Below are positions 17,998-26,125 of a stretch of DNA of 64,000 nucleotides, piece after piece. Source of the DNA: Clostridiales bacterium VE202-21 (lineage in GTDB: Bacteria; Bacillota; Clostridia; Lachnospirales; Lachnospiraceae). The stretch spans positions 62,001-126,000 of the forward strand of contig BAIF02000051.1 of the NCBI GenBank assembly GCA_000509105.1, read 5' to 3'. The translations under genes and the position numbers were made by a program. The notes beneath the pieces were generated by a model, which did not search any database, was not told the origin of the DNA, and saw only the letters and a program-made list of their open reading frames with translations. The stretch's first letter is position 1. Each line of letters starts with the position of its first letter.

Positions 17998-20553
17998 ATG
18001 TTTACAGTACATGTAAATGGAAAAGATTATCAGGCAGAGCAGGACAAAAAGCTGATGCGGTTTCTGCGTGACGACCTCCGTCTGACATCCGTGAAAGACG
18101 GGTGCAGCCAGGGAGCATGCGGCACCTGTACGGTTCTGGTAGACGGAAAGACAACGCGTGCATGCATTCCCATGATTTCTAAAATGGAGGGCAAATCCAT
18201 TGTAACAGTTGAGGGATTAAGCGAAAGAGAAAAAGAAGTGTATGCTTATGCTTTTGCCATGGCTGGCGCCGTTCAGTGCGGCTTCTGTATTCCCGGCATG
18301 GTCATGAGCGCAAAGGGCCTGATCGATGTCAACCCAGATCCGACCCGCCTGGAGGTGATAGCGGCGATCCGCAATAACATCTGCCGGTGCACAGGATATA
18401 AGAAGATTATCGATGGAATCCTTCTCAGCGCCAGAATATTCCGGGAAAATCTTCCTGTGGCGGACAACAGCGGCATCGCACTGGTAGGCGATGCAATCCA
18501 GAGGATTGATGCCAGAGAAAAGGTGTTGGGAACCGGGGAATATCCGGACGATATCTATCTTGACGGCATGATCTACGGCAGCGCAGTGCGTTCCGAATAT
18601 CCCAGGGCAAAAGTACTGGCGATCCACGCGGAGGAGGCACAGGCGCTGGAAGGCGTGATCGGAGTCTATACAGCAGAGGACATTCCGGGGCAGGTAAAGG
18701 TAGGCCACCTGAAGCAGGACTGGGATACCATGATTCCGGTCGGGAAAACCACGCATTACCTCGGGGATGTGATCTGTCTTGTGGCGGCGGAAACACCGGA
18801 AATACTTGAACGGGCTAAGAGCCTTGTGAAGGTGGATTACGAAGTGCTGGAACCAGTGCTCAGTCCCTTTGACGCCATGAAAGAGGATGCGCCGCTTGTT
18901 CATGCATCCGGAAATATTCTGGCCCATGAGCATCTGGTCCGGGGAAATGCCGACGAGGTCATTGCTAATTCGAAATATAAAGTAACAAAGCATTACGAAA
19001 CACCATGGACCGAGCATGCATTTCTGGAGCCGGAGTGCGCGGTCGCCATGCCGTTTGACGATGGGGTATTTATTTATTCTACAGACCAGGGTACATACGA
19101 TACCCGGCACGAATGCTGTATCATGCTGGGACTCCCTCCGGAGAAGGTGATTGTGGAAAACAAACTGGTCGGCGGCGGATTTGGCGGAAAAGAGGATGTC
19201 AGCGTCCAGCATCACGCAGCACTTCTAGCGTACCTGACGAAACGGATCGTAAAAGTAAAGCTCTCCAGGCAGGAAAGCATTGTTATCCATCCAAAACGCC
19301 ATCCCATGTGGATGGATATCACAACAGCCTGTGACGAGAACGGCATGCTGACCGCGATGAAGGCTGTAGTCGTATCGGACACAGGAGCCTACGCTTCCCT
19401 GGGCGGGCCTGTGCTACAGCGTGCCTGTACACATGCAGCGGGGCCGTATAATTTCCAGGTAATTGATATAGACGGAAAGGCAGTGTACACGAATAATCCG
19501 CCTGCCGGTGCGTACAGAGGCTTCGGAGTAACCCAGACCTGTTTTGGATCTGAGAGGAACCTGGATCTGCTGGCAGAGATGGTTGGTATCTCTCCCTGGG
19601 AGATCCGTTACCGTAATGCCATACGCCCTGGCCAGGTGTTGCCGAACGGACAGATTGCCGATGGCTCCACGGGTGTTGCGGAAACATTGGAAGCCGTAAA
19701 AGACATCTATGAGAGTGAACCCTATGCCGGAATTGCCTGTGCCATGAAAAATGCGGGCGTAGGAGTGGGACTGCCCGACTGGGGACGCTGCCGCCTGCTG
19801 GTAAAGGACGGAAAAATACAGATCCATGCAGGTGCGTCCTGCATCGGGCAGGGACTTGGCACGGTTCTGACACAGGTGGTATCCGAGACGACCGGCCTGC
19901 CGGTTGACTGTATCAAGTACTGCCAGCCAAATACCGCGGATTCCCCCGATTCAGGAACCACTTCCGGTTCACGGCAGACACTCATTACCGGGGAGGCTGC
20001 GAAGCGGGCGTCGGAAGATCTGAGAAACGAGCTGGCAGGGCAGACACTGGAGGCTCTGGAAGGAAAAGAGTATTACGGTGAGTATCTCGCCAAGACAGAT
20101 AAGATGGGCAGCGATGTGCCGAATCCGGTGTCTCATGTGGCCTATGGTTATGCAACGCAGGTATGTGTCCTGAACGAGGACGGAACGGTCAAGAAAATGG
20201 TGGCGGCCCACGATGTGGGCAAAGCCGTGAACCCGGTCAGCGTGGAAGGCCAGATAGAAGGCGGCGTTGTGATGGGAATGGGATACGCACTTACAGAAAG
20301 ATATGAGATCAAGGACGGGTATCCGGTATCCAGATTTGGTACGCTGGGGCTGTTTAAGGCGGATAAGGTGCCGGAACTGGTTTCCCTTATCGTGGAAAAA
20401 CCAGGCGTGGACGTGGGGTATGGGGCTATTGGAATTGGAGAGATCACATCCATACCAACGGCGCCGGCTGTTGCGGGGGCTTATTATAAATGGAATGGGG
20501 AATTCCAGACTGTATTGCCGCTGGAGGGGACTCCTTACTCTAAGAAAAAGTAG
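17998..20553 (+). CDS. Selenium-dependent xanthine dehydrogenase (fused 2Fe-2S and molybdenum domains)
   Basis: The 851-residue protein carries, in one chain, a 2Fe-2S part (Cys36, Cys41, Cys44, Cys56; Cys94, Cys97, Cys129, Cys131) and a molybdopterin-binding part from about residue 165. GGGFGGKED near 390 and GAYRGFG near 503 are cofactor contacts, and the GIGEI motif near 811 holds the catalytic Glu. This architecture and its yqeB/yqeC neighbours define the Se-dependent xanthine dehydrogenase family, whose selenium is a labile ligand of molybdenum and not selenocysteine; there is no in-frame UGA. It hydroxylates xanthine or runs the reverse reaction on urate. FAD may come from the xdhB product at the left edge. 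Start ATG 17998 follows AAAGGAGG; an upstream in-frame codon at 17962 is rejected. Confidence 0.94.
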   Translation: MFTVHVNGKDYQAEQDKKLMRFLRDDLRLTSVKDGCSQGACGTCTVLVDGKTTRACIPMISKMEGKSIVTVEGLSEREKEVYAYAFAMAGAVQCGFCIPGMVMSAKGLIDVNPDPTRLEVIAAIRNNICRCTGYKKIIDGILLSARIFRENLPVADNSGIALVGDAIQRIDAREKVLGTGEYPDDIYLDGMIYGSAVRSEYPRAKVLAIHAEEAQALEGVIGVYTAEDIPGQVKVGHLKQDWDTMIPVGKTTHYLGDVICLVAAETPEILERAKSLVKVDYEVLEPVLSPFDAMKEDAPLVHASGNILAHEHLVRGNADEVIANSKYKVTKHYETPWTEHAFLEPECAVAMPFDDGVFIYSTDQGTYDTRHECCIMLGLPPEKVIVENKLVGGGFGGKEDVSVQHHAALLAYLTKRIVKVKLSRQESIVIHPKRHPMWMDITTACDENGMLTAMKAVVVSDTGAYASLGGPVLQRACTHAAGPYNFQVIDIDGKAVYTNNPPAGAYRGFGVTQTCFGSERNLDLLAEMVGISPWEIRYRNAIRPGQVLPNGQIADGSTGVAETLEAVKDIYESEPYAGIACAMKNAGVGVGLPDWGRCRLLVKDGKIQIHAGASCIGQGLGTVLTQVVSETTGLPVDCIKYCQPNTADSPDSGTTSGSRQTLITGEAAKRASEDLRNELAGQTLEALEGKEYYGEYLAKTDKMGSDVPNPVSHVAYGYATQVCVLNEDGTVKKMVAAHDVGKAVNPVSVEGQIEGGVVMGMGYALTERYEIKDGYPVSRFGTLGLFKADKVPELVSLIVEKPGVDVGYGAIGIGEITSIPTAPAVAGAYYKWNGEFQTVLPLEGTPYSKKK

Positions 20554-20598
20554 AGCGGGGGTTGGCGACGAGATTTCGTCTTGGCGCGGATGGGGACG

Positions 20599-20892
20599 CT
20601 CTGTGAAGGGATAGCCGAAAGCCTTCCGGACAGCATCCATGTCCTTTCAAAAATGCGGCCACGGGCCTAAGAAATTCTAGGTGGGAAACAGCCGTGAAAA
20701 TGGAGCACAGCTGACACATCACGTGAAATCGGATGATTTCTCGCGCTGGGTCAGCTGAATTTTTGATTCGGAATCAAAAATTCTCTCCATTTTCACGGCT
20801 GTTTCCCACCAAGAATTACTAAGCCCCGTTTTGAGCGTCTTTGAAAGGACATGGATGCTGTCCGGAAGGCTTTCGGCTATCCCTTCACAGAG
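20599..20892. repeat. Long nested inverted repeat, element C
   Basis: The 53-bp outer arms (20599-20651 and 20840-20892) are exact reverse complements by reading, beginning CTCTGTGAAGGGATAGCC. An inner pair around 20668-20705 and 20786-20822 shares GTGGGAAACAGCCGTG and its complement. The core has AATTTTTGATT pairing with AATCAAAAATT and GCTGAC pairing with GTCAGC. It begins 46 bases after the Se-dependent dehydrogenase stop. The rest of the 20554-21200 gap holds the modA promoter and nothing else I can identify. Confidence 0.87.
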
Positions 20893-21098
20893 CTGGTGCA
20901 ACCGGCCGGCAGGAAAAGACTCGTTCCTAAGGGGGCCTTGAACGGGGGCAGTGAATGGGATTGGACTGGCGGGGATTTTATATCTTCGGGAAGGATTAGA
21001 AGACTGGGGGATTGGAAAAGGATTAAAACAGTGTGCTGAACGGTATAAATTGATCTGTATAAAATCGGATGAAAACTTACCCGAAAACTTCCTGGATA

Positions 21099-21133
21099 AG
21101 CAAGTTGTTTTTGTAAATAACTTGCTGTATAAT
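21099..21133 (+). promoter_or_regulatory. modA promoter with overlapping operator-like palindrome
   Basis: TTGTTT (21105-21110) and TATAAT (21128-21133) have an ideal 17-base spacer. AGCAAGTT (21099-21106) and AACTTGCT (21119-21126) form an inverted repeat covering the -35 box and spacer, so a bound protein would block polymerase. A molybdate- or tungstate-sensing repressor is a reasonable guess. Confidence 0.65.
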
Positions 21134-21200
21134 ATGTACAGTGGACTTTATATTGGCTGATATGAGGTTTAATAGAAAAATAGAAAAAAGGAGAAAGACT

Positions 21201-22055
21201 ATGAAAAAGTTTAAAAGAGCAGGAAGTGTGTTTCTTACGGCAGTGATGATAGGGGTTTTGGTATTTGGGTGTTCTTCTAACAAGGAGGAGAAAAGGGCTG
21301 ACGTGAAAGGCGGTGCAAAAACAGAGGTACAGGATGCCGAGGATAAGGGGGCGGAAGAACCTGTAAAATTACTTGTTGCAGCGGCAGCCAGTCTGGAGTA
21401 TTCTTATGAGGACGAACTGATTCCGATGTTTGAGGAGGAGAATCCAAACATTACCGTAGAGGGGACATACGATAGTTCGGGGAAATTACAGACGCAGATC
21501 GAGGAAGGGATCGAGGCTGATGTATTTATGTCGGCCGCTATGAAGCAGATGAATGCATTGGCGGACGAAGATCTGGTGGACAAGGATTCCGTAGTGGAGC
21601 TTCTGGAGAATAAAATCGTGCTCATTACCTCTGCAGATTCTGTCCTGGATCTGAAGGAATTTACGGATATTACGAAAGCCGGATCGATTGCAATTGGCGA
21701 CCCGGCAAGTGTTCCGGTAGGGCAGTACTCACAGGAAGCGCTTACATCTCTTGGGATCTGGGAGGAAGTGTCAGCAAAAGCGAGTCTTGGTACGAATGTA
21801 ACAGAAGTGTTGAACTGGGTTGCTGAGGGAAGTGCGGAGGCAGGGATCGTTTATGCTACCGATGCAGCGACAACGGATAAAGTGAAAGTAGTAGCAGAGG
21901 CGCCGGAAGGCAGCCTTGCAGATAAGGCAGTCTACCCGGTAGGTGTTGTGTCTGCTACAGCACAGAAAGAAGCAGCGGAGAAATTCGTGGATTTCCTGCA
22001 GAGTGACAAAGCAATTGCAGTATTTGAAAAATATGGATTTATACAGAATAAATAA
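21201..22055 (+). CDS. modA: Molybdate ABC transporter substrate-binding lipoprotein
   Basis: The 284-residue protein starts with a lipoprotein signal peptide ending in VLVFGC. After a charged linker comes a ModA domain: LLVAAAASLEYSYEDE (the serine-containing oxyanion loop), VEGTYDSSGKLQTQIEEG, ADVFMSAA and IGDPASVPVGQY. It would bind molybdate or tungstate outside the membrane and hand it to ModB. Start ATG 21201 follows AAAAAGGAG; a longer frame from 21141 lacks a site. Its position after the Se-dependent molybdenum enzyme points to cofactor supply for purine use. It has its own promoter. Confidence 0.94.
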   Translation: MKKFKRAGSVFLTAVMIGVLVFGCSSNKEEKRADVKGGAKTEVQDAEDKGAEEPVKLLVAAAASLEYSYEDELIPMFEEENPNITVEGTYDSSGKLQTQIEEGIEADVFMSAAMKQMNALADEDLVDKDSVVELLENKIVLITSADSVLDLKEFTDITKAGSIAIGDPASVPVGQYSQEALTSLGIWEEVSAKASLGTNVTEVLNWVAEGSAEAGIVYATDAATTDKVKVVAEAPEGSLADKAVYPVGVVSATAQKEAAEKFVDFLQSDKAIAVFEKYGFIQNK

Positions 22056-22084
22056 TATAAGAAAATGAAAGCGGAGGGCTCAGG

Positions 22085-22759
22085 ATGGATTTATCACCGA
22101 TACTGATATCGATGAAAACAGCAATGACGGCGATTGTGATTACCTTTTTTGCAGGGATTGCAGTCGCATACTGGGTTGTAAACATGAAGCATGAAAGGAT
22201 CAAAATGGTTTGTGACGGAATCCTGACCCTGCCACTTGTGCTCCCCCCCACTGTGGCCGGCTTTTTCCTGTTGTATATTTTCGGGATTAAGCGTCCGGTC
22301 GGTAAACTGCTCCTGGATTTTTTCGGAGTAAAAATTGCATTTTCCTGGTGGGCAACCGTCCTGGCGGCAGTGGTCATATCATTTCCTTTGATGTACCGCT
22401 CTGCGCGCGGGGCCTTCGAACAAGTGGATTTTAATCTGCTCTACGCGGGAAGGACGCTGGGAATGTCGGAGTGGAGTATTTTTTGGAGGATTCTGATCCC
22501 AAACGCTCTTTCAGGTATCTTATCCGGTGGGATTCTGGCCTTCGCAAGAGGGCTGGGAGAGTTCGGGGCCACGGCCATGATTGCTGGCAACATTGCAGGA
22601 AAAACGCGCACCCTTCCCCTTGCGGTCTACTCCAATGTGGCGGCAGGGGACATGCATGGGGCATATCAGTATGTACTGATTCTGGTTGTAATCTCGTTCT
22701 TTGTAGTAACAGGAATGAATTATGTAACCTACGTGTTTGGTAAATACGGCCGGAGATAA
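22085..22759 (+). CDS. modB: Molybdate ABC transporter permease
   Basis: The 224-residue membrane protein has about five to six hydrophobic segments and the cytoplasmic EAA-type loop RTLGMSEWSIFWRILIPNA near residues 125-145 that docks on the ATPase. The FARGLGEFGATAMIAGNI segment is typical of ModB/CysT-like permeases. It begins 29 bases after modA. No ModC ATPase gene follows, so the ATPase must be encoded elsewhere or shared with another transporter. Confidence 0.93.
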   Translation: MDLSPILISMKTAMTAIVITFFAGIAVAYWVVNMKHERIKMVCDGILTLPLVLPPTVAGFFLLYIFGIKRPVGKLLLDFFGVKIAFSWWATVLAAVVISFPLMYRSARGAFEQVDFNLLYAGRTLGMSEWSIFWRILIPNALSGILSGGILAFARGLGEFGATAMIAGNIAGKTRTLPLAVYSNVAAGDMHGAYQYVLILVVISFFVVTGMNYVTYVFGKYGRR

Positions 22760-22811
22760 GCGCTGCCTCCGGAAGAAAAAAAAGAAAAAGGAAAAGAGAG
22801 AAGGTGCTGCT

Positions 22812-23159
22812 ATGTTTCATCCGGTTATAAAACTGAAAGTCTACAACGAAGATCTGGTATTTGGTCCGGGTCTGATAACGTTACTGGAATACCTCAGGCA
22901 GACAGGTTCCATGAAAGAAGCATGCGCCGCCATGGGAATGTCCTACAGCAAAGGCTGGAAGATCATGAACCGGGCGGAAAAAGAACTGGGATACGAGCTT
23001 TTACTGCGCAGGCATGGCGGCAGTATGGGAGGAAAATGCGAACTGACAGAAAATGGAGATTCCTTAATCATAAGGTATCGAAATATGGAAAAGAAAGTAA
23101 ATGAACAGACACGGAAGGCCTTTGAAGAATATTTTCCAGAGTATAAGCCCGAAGCCTGA
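22812..23159 (+). CDS. ModE N-terminal-like winged-helix regulator
   Basis: The 115-residue protein is a lone LysR/ModE-type winged helix: LLEYLRQTGSMKEACAAMGMSYSKGWKIMNRAEKELGYELLLRRHGGSMGG. It lacks the molybdate-binding (MOP) domains of full ModE. Single-domain proteins of this type are common next to mod genes in Clostridia. Start ATG 22812 is chosen for its AGAAGG site; a longer frame from 22737 overlaps modB. It may act at the palindrome in the modA promoter, but how it would sense metal without MOP domains is not evident. Confidence 0.85.
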   Translation: MFHPVIKLKVYNEDLVFGPGLITLLEYLRQTGSMKEACAAMGMSYSKGWKIMNRAEKELGYELLLRRHGGSMGGKCELTENGDSLIIRYRNMEKKVNEQTRKAFEEYFPEYKPEA

Positions 23160-23366
23160 TGGCCGCCGTCAAAGACATCAGGATAGAATCTGTCTTGATG
23201 TATCACTAAAATAGGTCTGGCAGATGAACCGTTATCTACACCTAGTACATCCCCTCCCAATTTTTAATTTTAAGTTAATAATGATCGATTCGGTAGATTT
23301 CCACAGTCAATTGGAGTATAATAAACAAGGCTTGTGAAAAAGCTGATTATACAGGAGGTTGAGATT

Positions 23367-24077
23367 ATGTGGACGAGATATGATTTAAAGATGAGAGGAC
23401 GGGAGGCATTCCTGAGAAATTACTGGGCTTCGGTTGTTGTTGCACTGGTGATGTCCGTTGTAGCAGCGGTTTTCAGCGCCACAAGTTCTCATGGTTCCAG
23501 GGGATTCCGTGGAAATTATAGTGGGTGGGGTTATTTTTCAGAGTATTCCCTGATTTGGGCTGCGCTTGCAGGAATCGCTGCAATATTGGGCATAGGTTTA
23601 CTGCTGCTGGCCATTTTCGTCGGTAATGTACTAATCGTCGGCGGCTGCCGTTATTTTGTACTTAACCAGACAGAGATGCCGACAGTAGGATATCTTGGAT
23701 ACGGGTTCAAAACCGGTCATTATGGCAACATAGTCCTGGTCATGTTCCTGCGTGATTTGTTTACCTTTTTATGGACTTTGCTGTTTGTCGTGCCGGGAAT
23801 CATCAAGCATTACGAATACCTCATGGTGCCGTATATTCTGGCCGAGAATCCTGGAATGGGGAGAGAGGAAGCATTTCTGATCAGTAAGAAGATGATGATG
23901 GGACAGAAATGGGAAGTATTCGTTCTTGATTTATCCTTCCTGGGATGGAGGATACTTGAATATATAACATTTGGAATAGTTGGGATATTCTATGTAGAAC
24001 CTTATTATCAGGGAACAATGGCGGAACTATACAGCGTAAACAGAACATTGGCTTACCAGAATGGGTATATTCGGTAG
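23367..24077 (+). CDS. DUF975 family membrane protein
   Basis: The 236-residue protein has several hydrophobic segments and the DUF975 hallmarks: an N-terminal LKMRGREAFLRNYW amphipathic start, a Gly/Ser-rich insert at residues 28-50, and the C-terminal MVPYILAENPGMGREEAF followed by SKKMMMGQKWEVF. Proteins of this family are integral membrane proteins of unknown role in Gram-positive bacteria. Start ATG 23367 follows ACAGGAGG. It stands alone; a TATAAT at 23317 lies upstream without a clear -35. Long element D begins seven bases after its stop. Confidence 0.88.
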   Translation: MWTRYDLKMRGREAFLRNYWASVVVALVMSVVAAVFSATSSHGSRGFRGNYSGWGYFSEYSLIWAALAGIAAILGIGLLLLAIFVGNVLIVGGCRYFVLNQTEMPTVGYLGYGFKTGHYGNIVLVMFLRDLFTFLWTLLFVVPGIIKHYEYLMVPYILAENPGMGREEAFLISKKMMMGQKWEVFVLDLSFLGWRILEYITFGIVGIFYVEPYYQGTMAELYSVNRTLAYQNGYIR

Positions 24078-24083
24078 GGGGCG

Positions 24084-24435
24084 CCTGCCTGTGACGGTTT
24101 ATATTGCACCGGAGGGGATCTCTGTGGGTGCTTTGGGATACCGGCCGTTCAGCCTAGTACTGTGTTGCGCAAATAACGAGTACTATATCACAGTTATTTG
24201 CGCAACGCAGTACTCGTTTTCGTAAGGATAAAATTGGAAAATCTGATGGAACCAGCGACATGCAGCCTCAAATCTGATGATTTGAGGCCTTAGTCGCCTC
24301 AGACTTTGCCTGGTAAGGCAAAGCCTGTCCATCAGATTTTTCAATTTTATCCTTACGAAAACACGGCACACTTAGAGGCATCCCAAAGCACTCACAGAGA
24401 TCCCCTCCGGTGCAGCATAAACCGTCACAGGCAGG
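24084..24435. repeat. Long nested inverted repeat, element D
   Basis: Outer arms (24084-24141 and 24378-24435) pair over about 55 bp with small gaps and include GAGGGGATCTCTGTG-like sequence on the left. A middle pair (24220-24253 and 24329-24362) shares CGTAAGGATAAAATTG. Two separate hairpins lie inside: TTGCGCAAATAAC pairing with GTTATTTGCGCAA near 24162-24208, and a second around 24270-24300. At about 350 bp it is the largest element of this class here. Confidence 0.85.
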
Positions 24436-24638
24436 CTGGGTACATCCTGGCGGAGGTGAGGATATGGGTGGAAGTGTAACAGAGGGGACGCTATACGGTT
24501 GAAGACGGAACGGGGGAAGGCTGATCTGACGGAATGGGGAATGATAAAAGGAAAGAGCTGTTGCAGTTTGTATGTGCAGCAGCTCTGAGAAAAGGGAAAA
24601 TCTATCTGTTGTTTTGAATTGTTTTATTAGGCGAAGTC

Positions 24639-24690
24639 CAATGGCCGCAGATGCAGTGCTGCAAGTGCAGCCATTGTCTTCTGTTTTTCA
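24639..24690 (+). terminator. Hairpin with T-rich tail in a long gene-free stretch
   Basis: CAATGGCCGCAG pairs with TGCAGCCATTG, followed by TCTTCTGTTTTT. The gap 24436-24971 also contains a hairpin at about 24551-24581 (AGAGCTG pairing with CAGCTCT) and AT-rich sequence with TATAAT at 24776. No gene is recognised in it. Confidence 0.5.
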
Positions 24691-24971
24691 TGTTTATAGA
24701 ATATCAGGTAATTGTGAATGCATTGTGACAACATTTGGAAAATTTTATTAATTAAATATAAGATATTCATAAACTGTATAATAGAAGAGGGTGCATATCG
24801 GATCGTGCATTTACCGTATCGGCATGCGGTAACGTTGAAGCTGAGGCAGCAGGCTCCTTCGCCCAGGCCAGTTTCTATGGCTTTGCGGTTCTATTTTCAA
24901 TTGAATATTAAGGGCTGTCAGGATATAATAATTCTATAGTTATCTTGAAAGAAGATTCTGGGGGATTGGTT

Positions 24972-25652
24972 ATGGAGAAAAATGAAATGAAAAAAGAAAA
25001 GTTTGCTTCTGATACTTCAAAACGGAGCGCAAAAGATTGGGTGAGGGCGCTGGCAGTCCTGTTGGGAGGATTGATCGTGGCGCATTTGGGGGTCACTCTT
25101 TTTCTGTTGTCTGAGCTGGGAACAGATACATTTACGGTCTTCATACAGGGGCTTGCGAGGACGGTGCATTTGACTGTGGGGACGGTACACGTGATTATAC
25201 TTTGCATTTTGATGGTTATGATGCTGTTGACCACAAAGGGGTACATAAAACCGGGAACCGTAGTGTGTGCGTTCTGCGGCGGCCCTATTATTGATTTGTT
25301 TACGTGGCTGTTTCAGGGATATATTAACGGAAGTGCTTCCTTGATTCTTAGGATCTTCAGTATGCTGGCGGGATGTGTAATTTTGTCTGCAGGAATGTCA
25401 ATTGTAATCAACAGTAATGCGGGAACTGGGCCGAATGATCTGGTTGCCATCATATTATCGGATAAATTGGAAAAAATAGAGTTCAGATGGGTCAGAGTTG
25501 GATGCGACTTATTCTTTGTTGTGCTGGGATTTTTCCTCGGAGGAACAGTCGGTATCGGTACAATTGTGGCTGTTTGCCTAACGGGGCCGCTGGTTCAATT
25601 CTGGCTTCCGAAAACGAAAAAATTGGTGGCAGGGATCGAAAAAGGGCGGTAA
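24972..25652 (+). CDS. YczE/YyaS/YitT-like integral membrane protein
   Basis: The 226-residue protein has a charged N-terminus and about five to six membrane segments. The NSNAGTGPNDLVAIILSDKL segment after GMSIVI, and GTVGIGTIVAVCLTGPLVQ near the end, are typical of the YczE-like family. The function is unknown; members are annotated as putative transporters or regulators of membrane processes. Start ATG 24972 has GGGGGAT upstream; an in-frame TTG at 24945 has no site. It stands alone, 895 bases after the DUF975 gene, across element D. Confidence 0.78.
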   Translation: MEKNEMKKEKFASDTSKRSAKDWVRALAVLLGGLIVAHLGVTLFLLSELGTDTFTVFIQGLARTVHLTVGTVHVIILCILMVMMLLTTKGYIKPGTVVCAFCGGPIIDLFTWLFQGYINGSASLILRIFSMLAGCVILSAGMSIVINSNAGTGPNDLVAIILSDKLEKIEFRWVRVGCDLFFVVLGFFLGGTVGIGTIVAVCLTGPLVQFWLPKTKKLVAGIEKGR

Positions 25653-25701
25653 GCTCCTGGGAAAATAAACCTTTCATGGACCGTCAGATGGAGCAGGGAC
25701 A

Positions 25702-26010
25702 TCAGACGGTTCCTTTATGGACAATGTGCATGGCATTTTTGGAGGATTCCTGCCAAAGCTCTTTTTTCTGGTCATACATATGGTACAGCCATTCTATGGC
25801 CGAGTCCATGCCCTCGTCTGACATGGGAAAGGATTCATGCTCTTTCTTTTCTTCGGGGGTTTTTTCAAAAGACCAGGGTTCCGGGTAAACGGTAACTGTA
25901 AATGTCTCTTTGCTGTCATCTACCCTGAATATATAGCGCATTCCGCCATGGGATCCGGAAAAGGGCTCCCTTTTAAGTCCTCCTACGGGGATTAGCTTTT
26001 TATCGATCAT
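25702..26010 (-). CDS. Hypothetical protein, about 102 residues
   Basis: I do not recognise a family. The soluble, acidic protein begins MIDKKLIPVGGLKREPFSG, then a beta-rich stretch (MRYIFRVDDSKETFTVTVYPEPW), a Glu/Lys-rich segment and a helical C-terminus. A GTG at 26019 with AAAGG three bases ahead is an alternative start. It is convergent with the YczE-like gene and divergent from the c-di-GMP gene. The beta-strand pattern and codon use look like a real gene, but no function can be offered. Confidence 0.6.
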   Translation of the reverse strand: MIDKKLIPVGGLKREPFSGSHGGMRYIFRVDDSKETFTVTVYPEPWSFEKTPEEKKEHESFPMSDEGMDSAIEWLYHMYDQKKELWQESSKNAMHIVHKGTV

Positions 26011-26125
26011 AAGCGTCACATACCTTTCTTAATGCTATAGGTAACGGGGATCCGTTCTGCAGAAGATTATAGCATATTTCAGGAGGACACGGCAATATAA
26101 TTAATTCAGGCTCAGGAGGGCAGAT

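Noticed and set aside
17998-20553. Selenoprotein with an in-frame UGA in the Se-dependent dehydrogenase
   Set aside because: The reading frame is open with no internal UGA; this family uses a labile selenium ligand, not selenocysteine.
20941-21200. Molybdenum cofactor riboswitch before modA
   Set aside because: The transcript would start near 21140, leaving only about 60 bases, too short for that aptamer.
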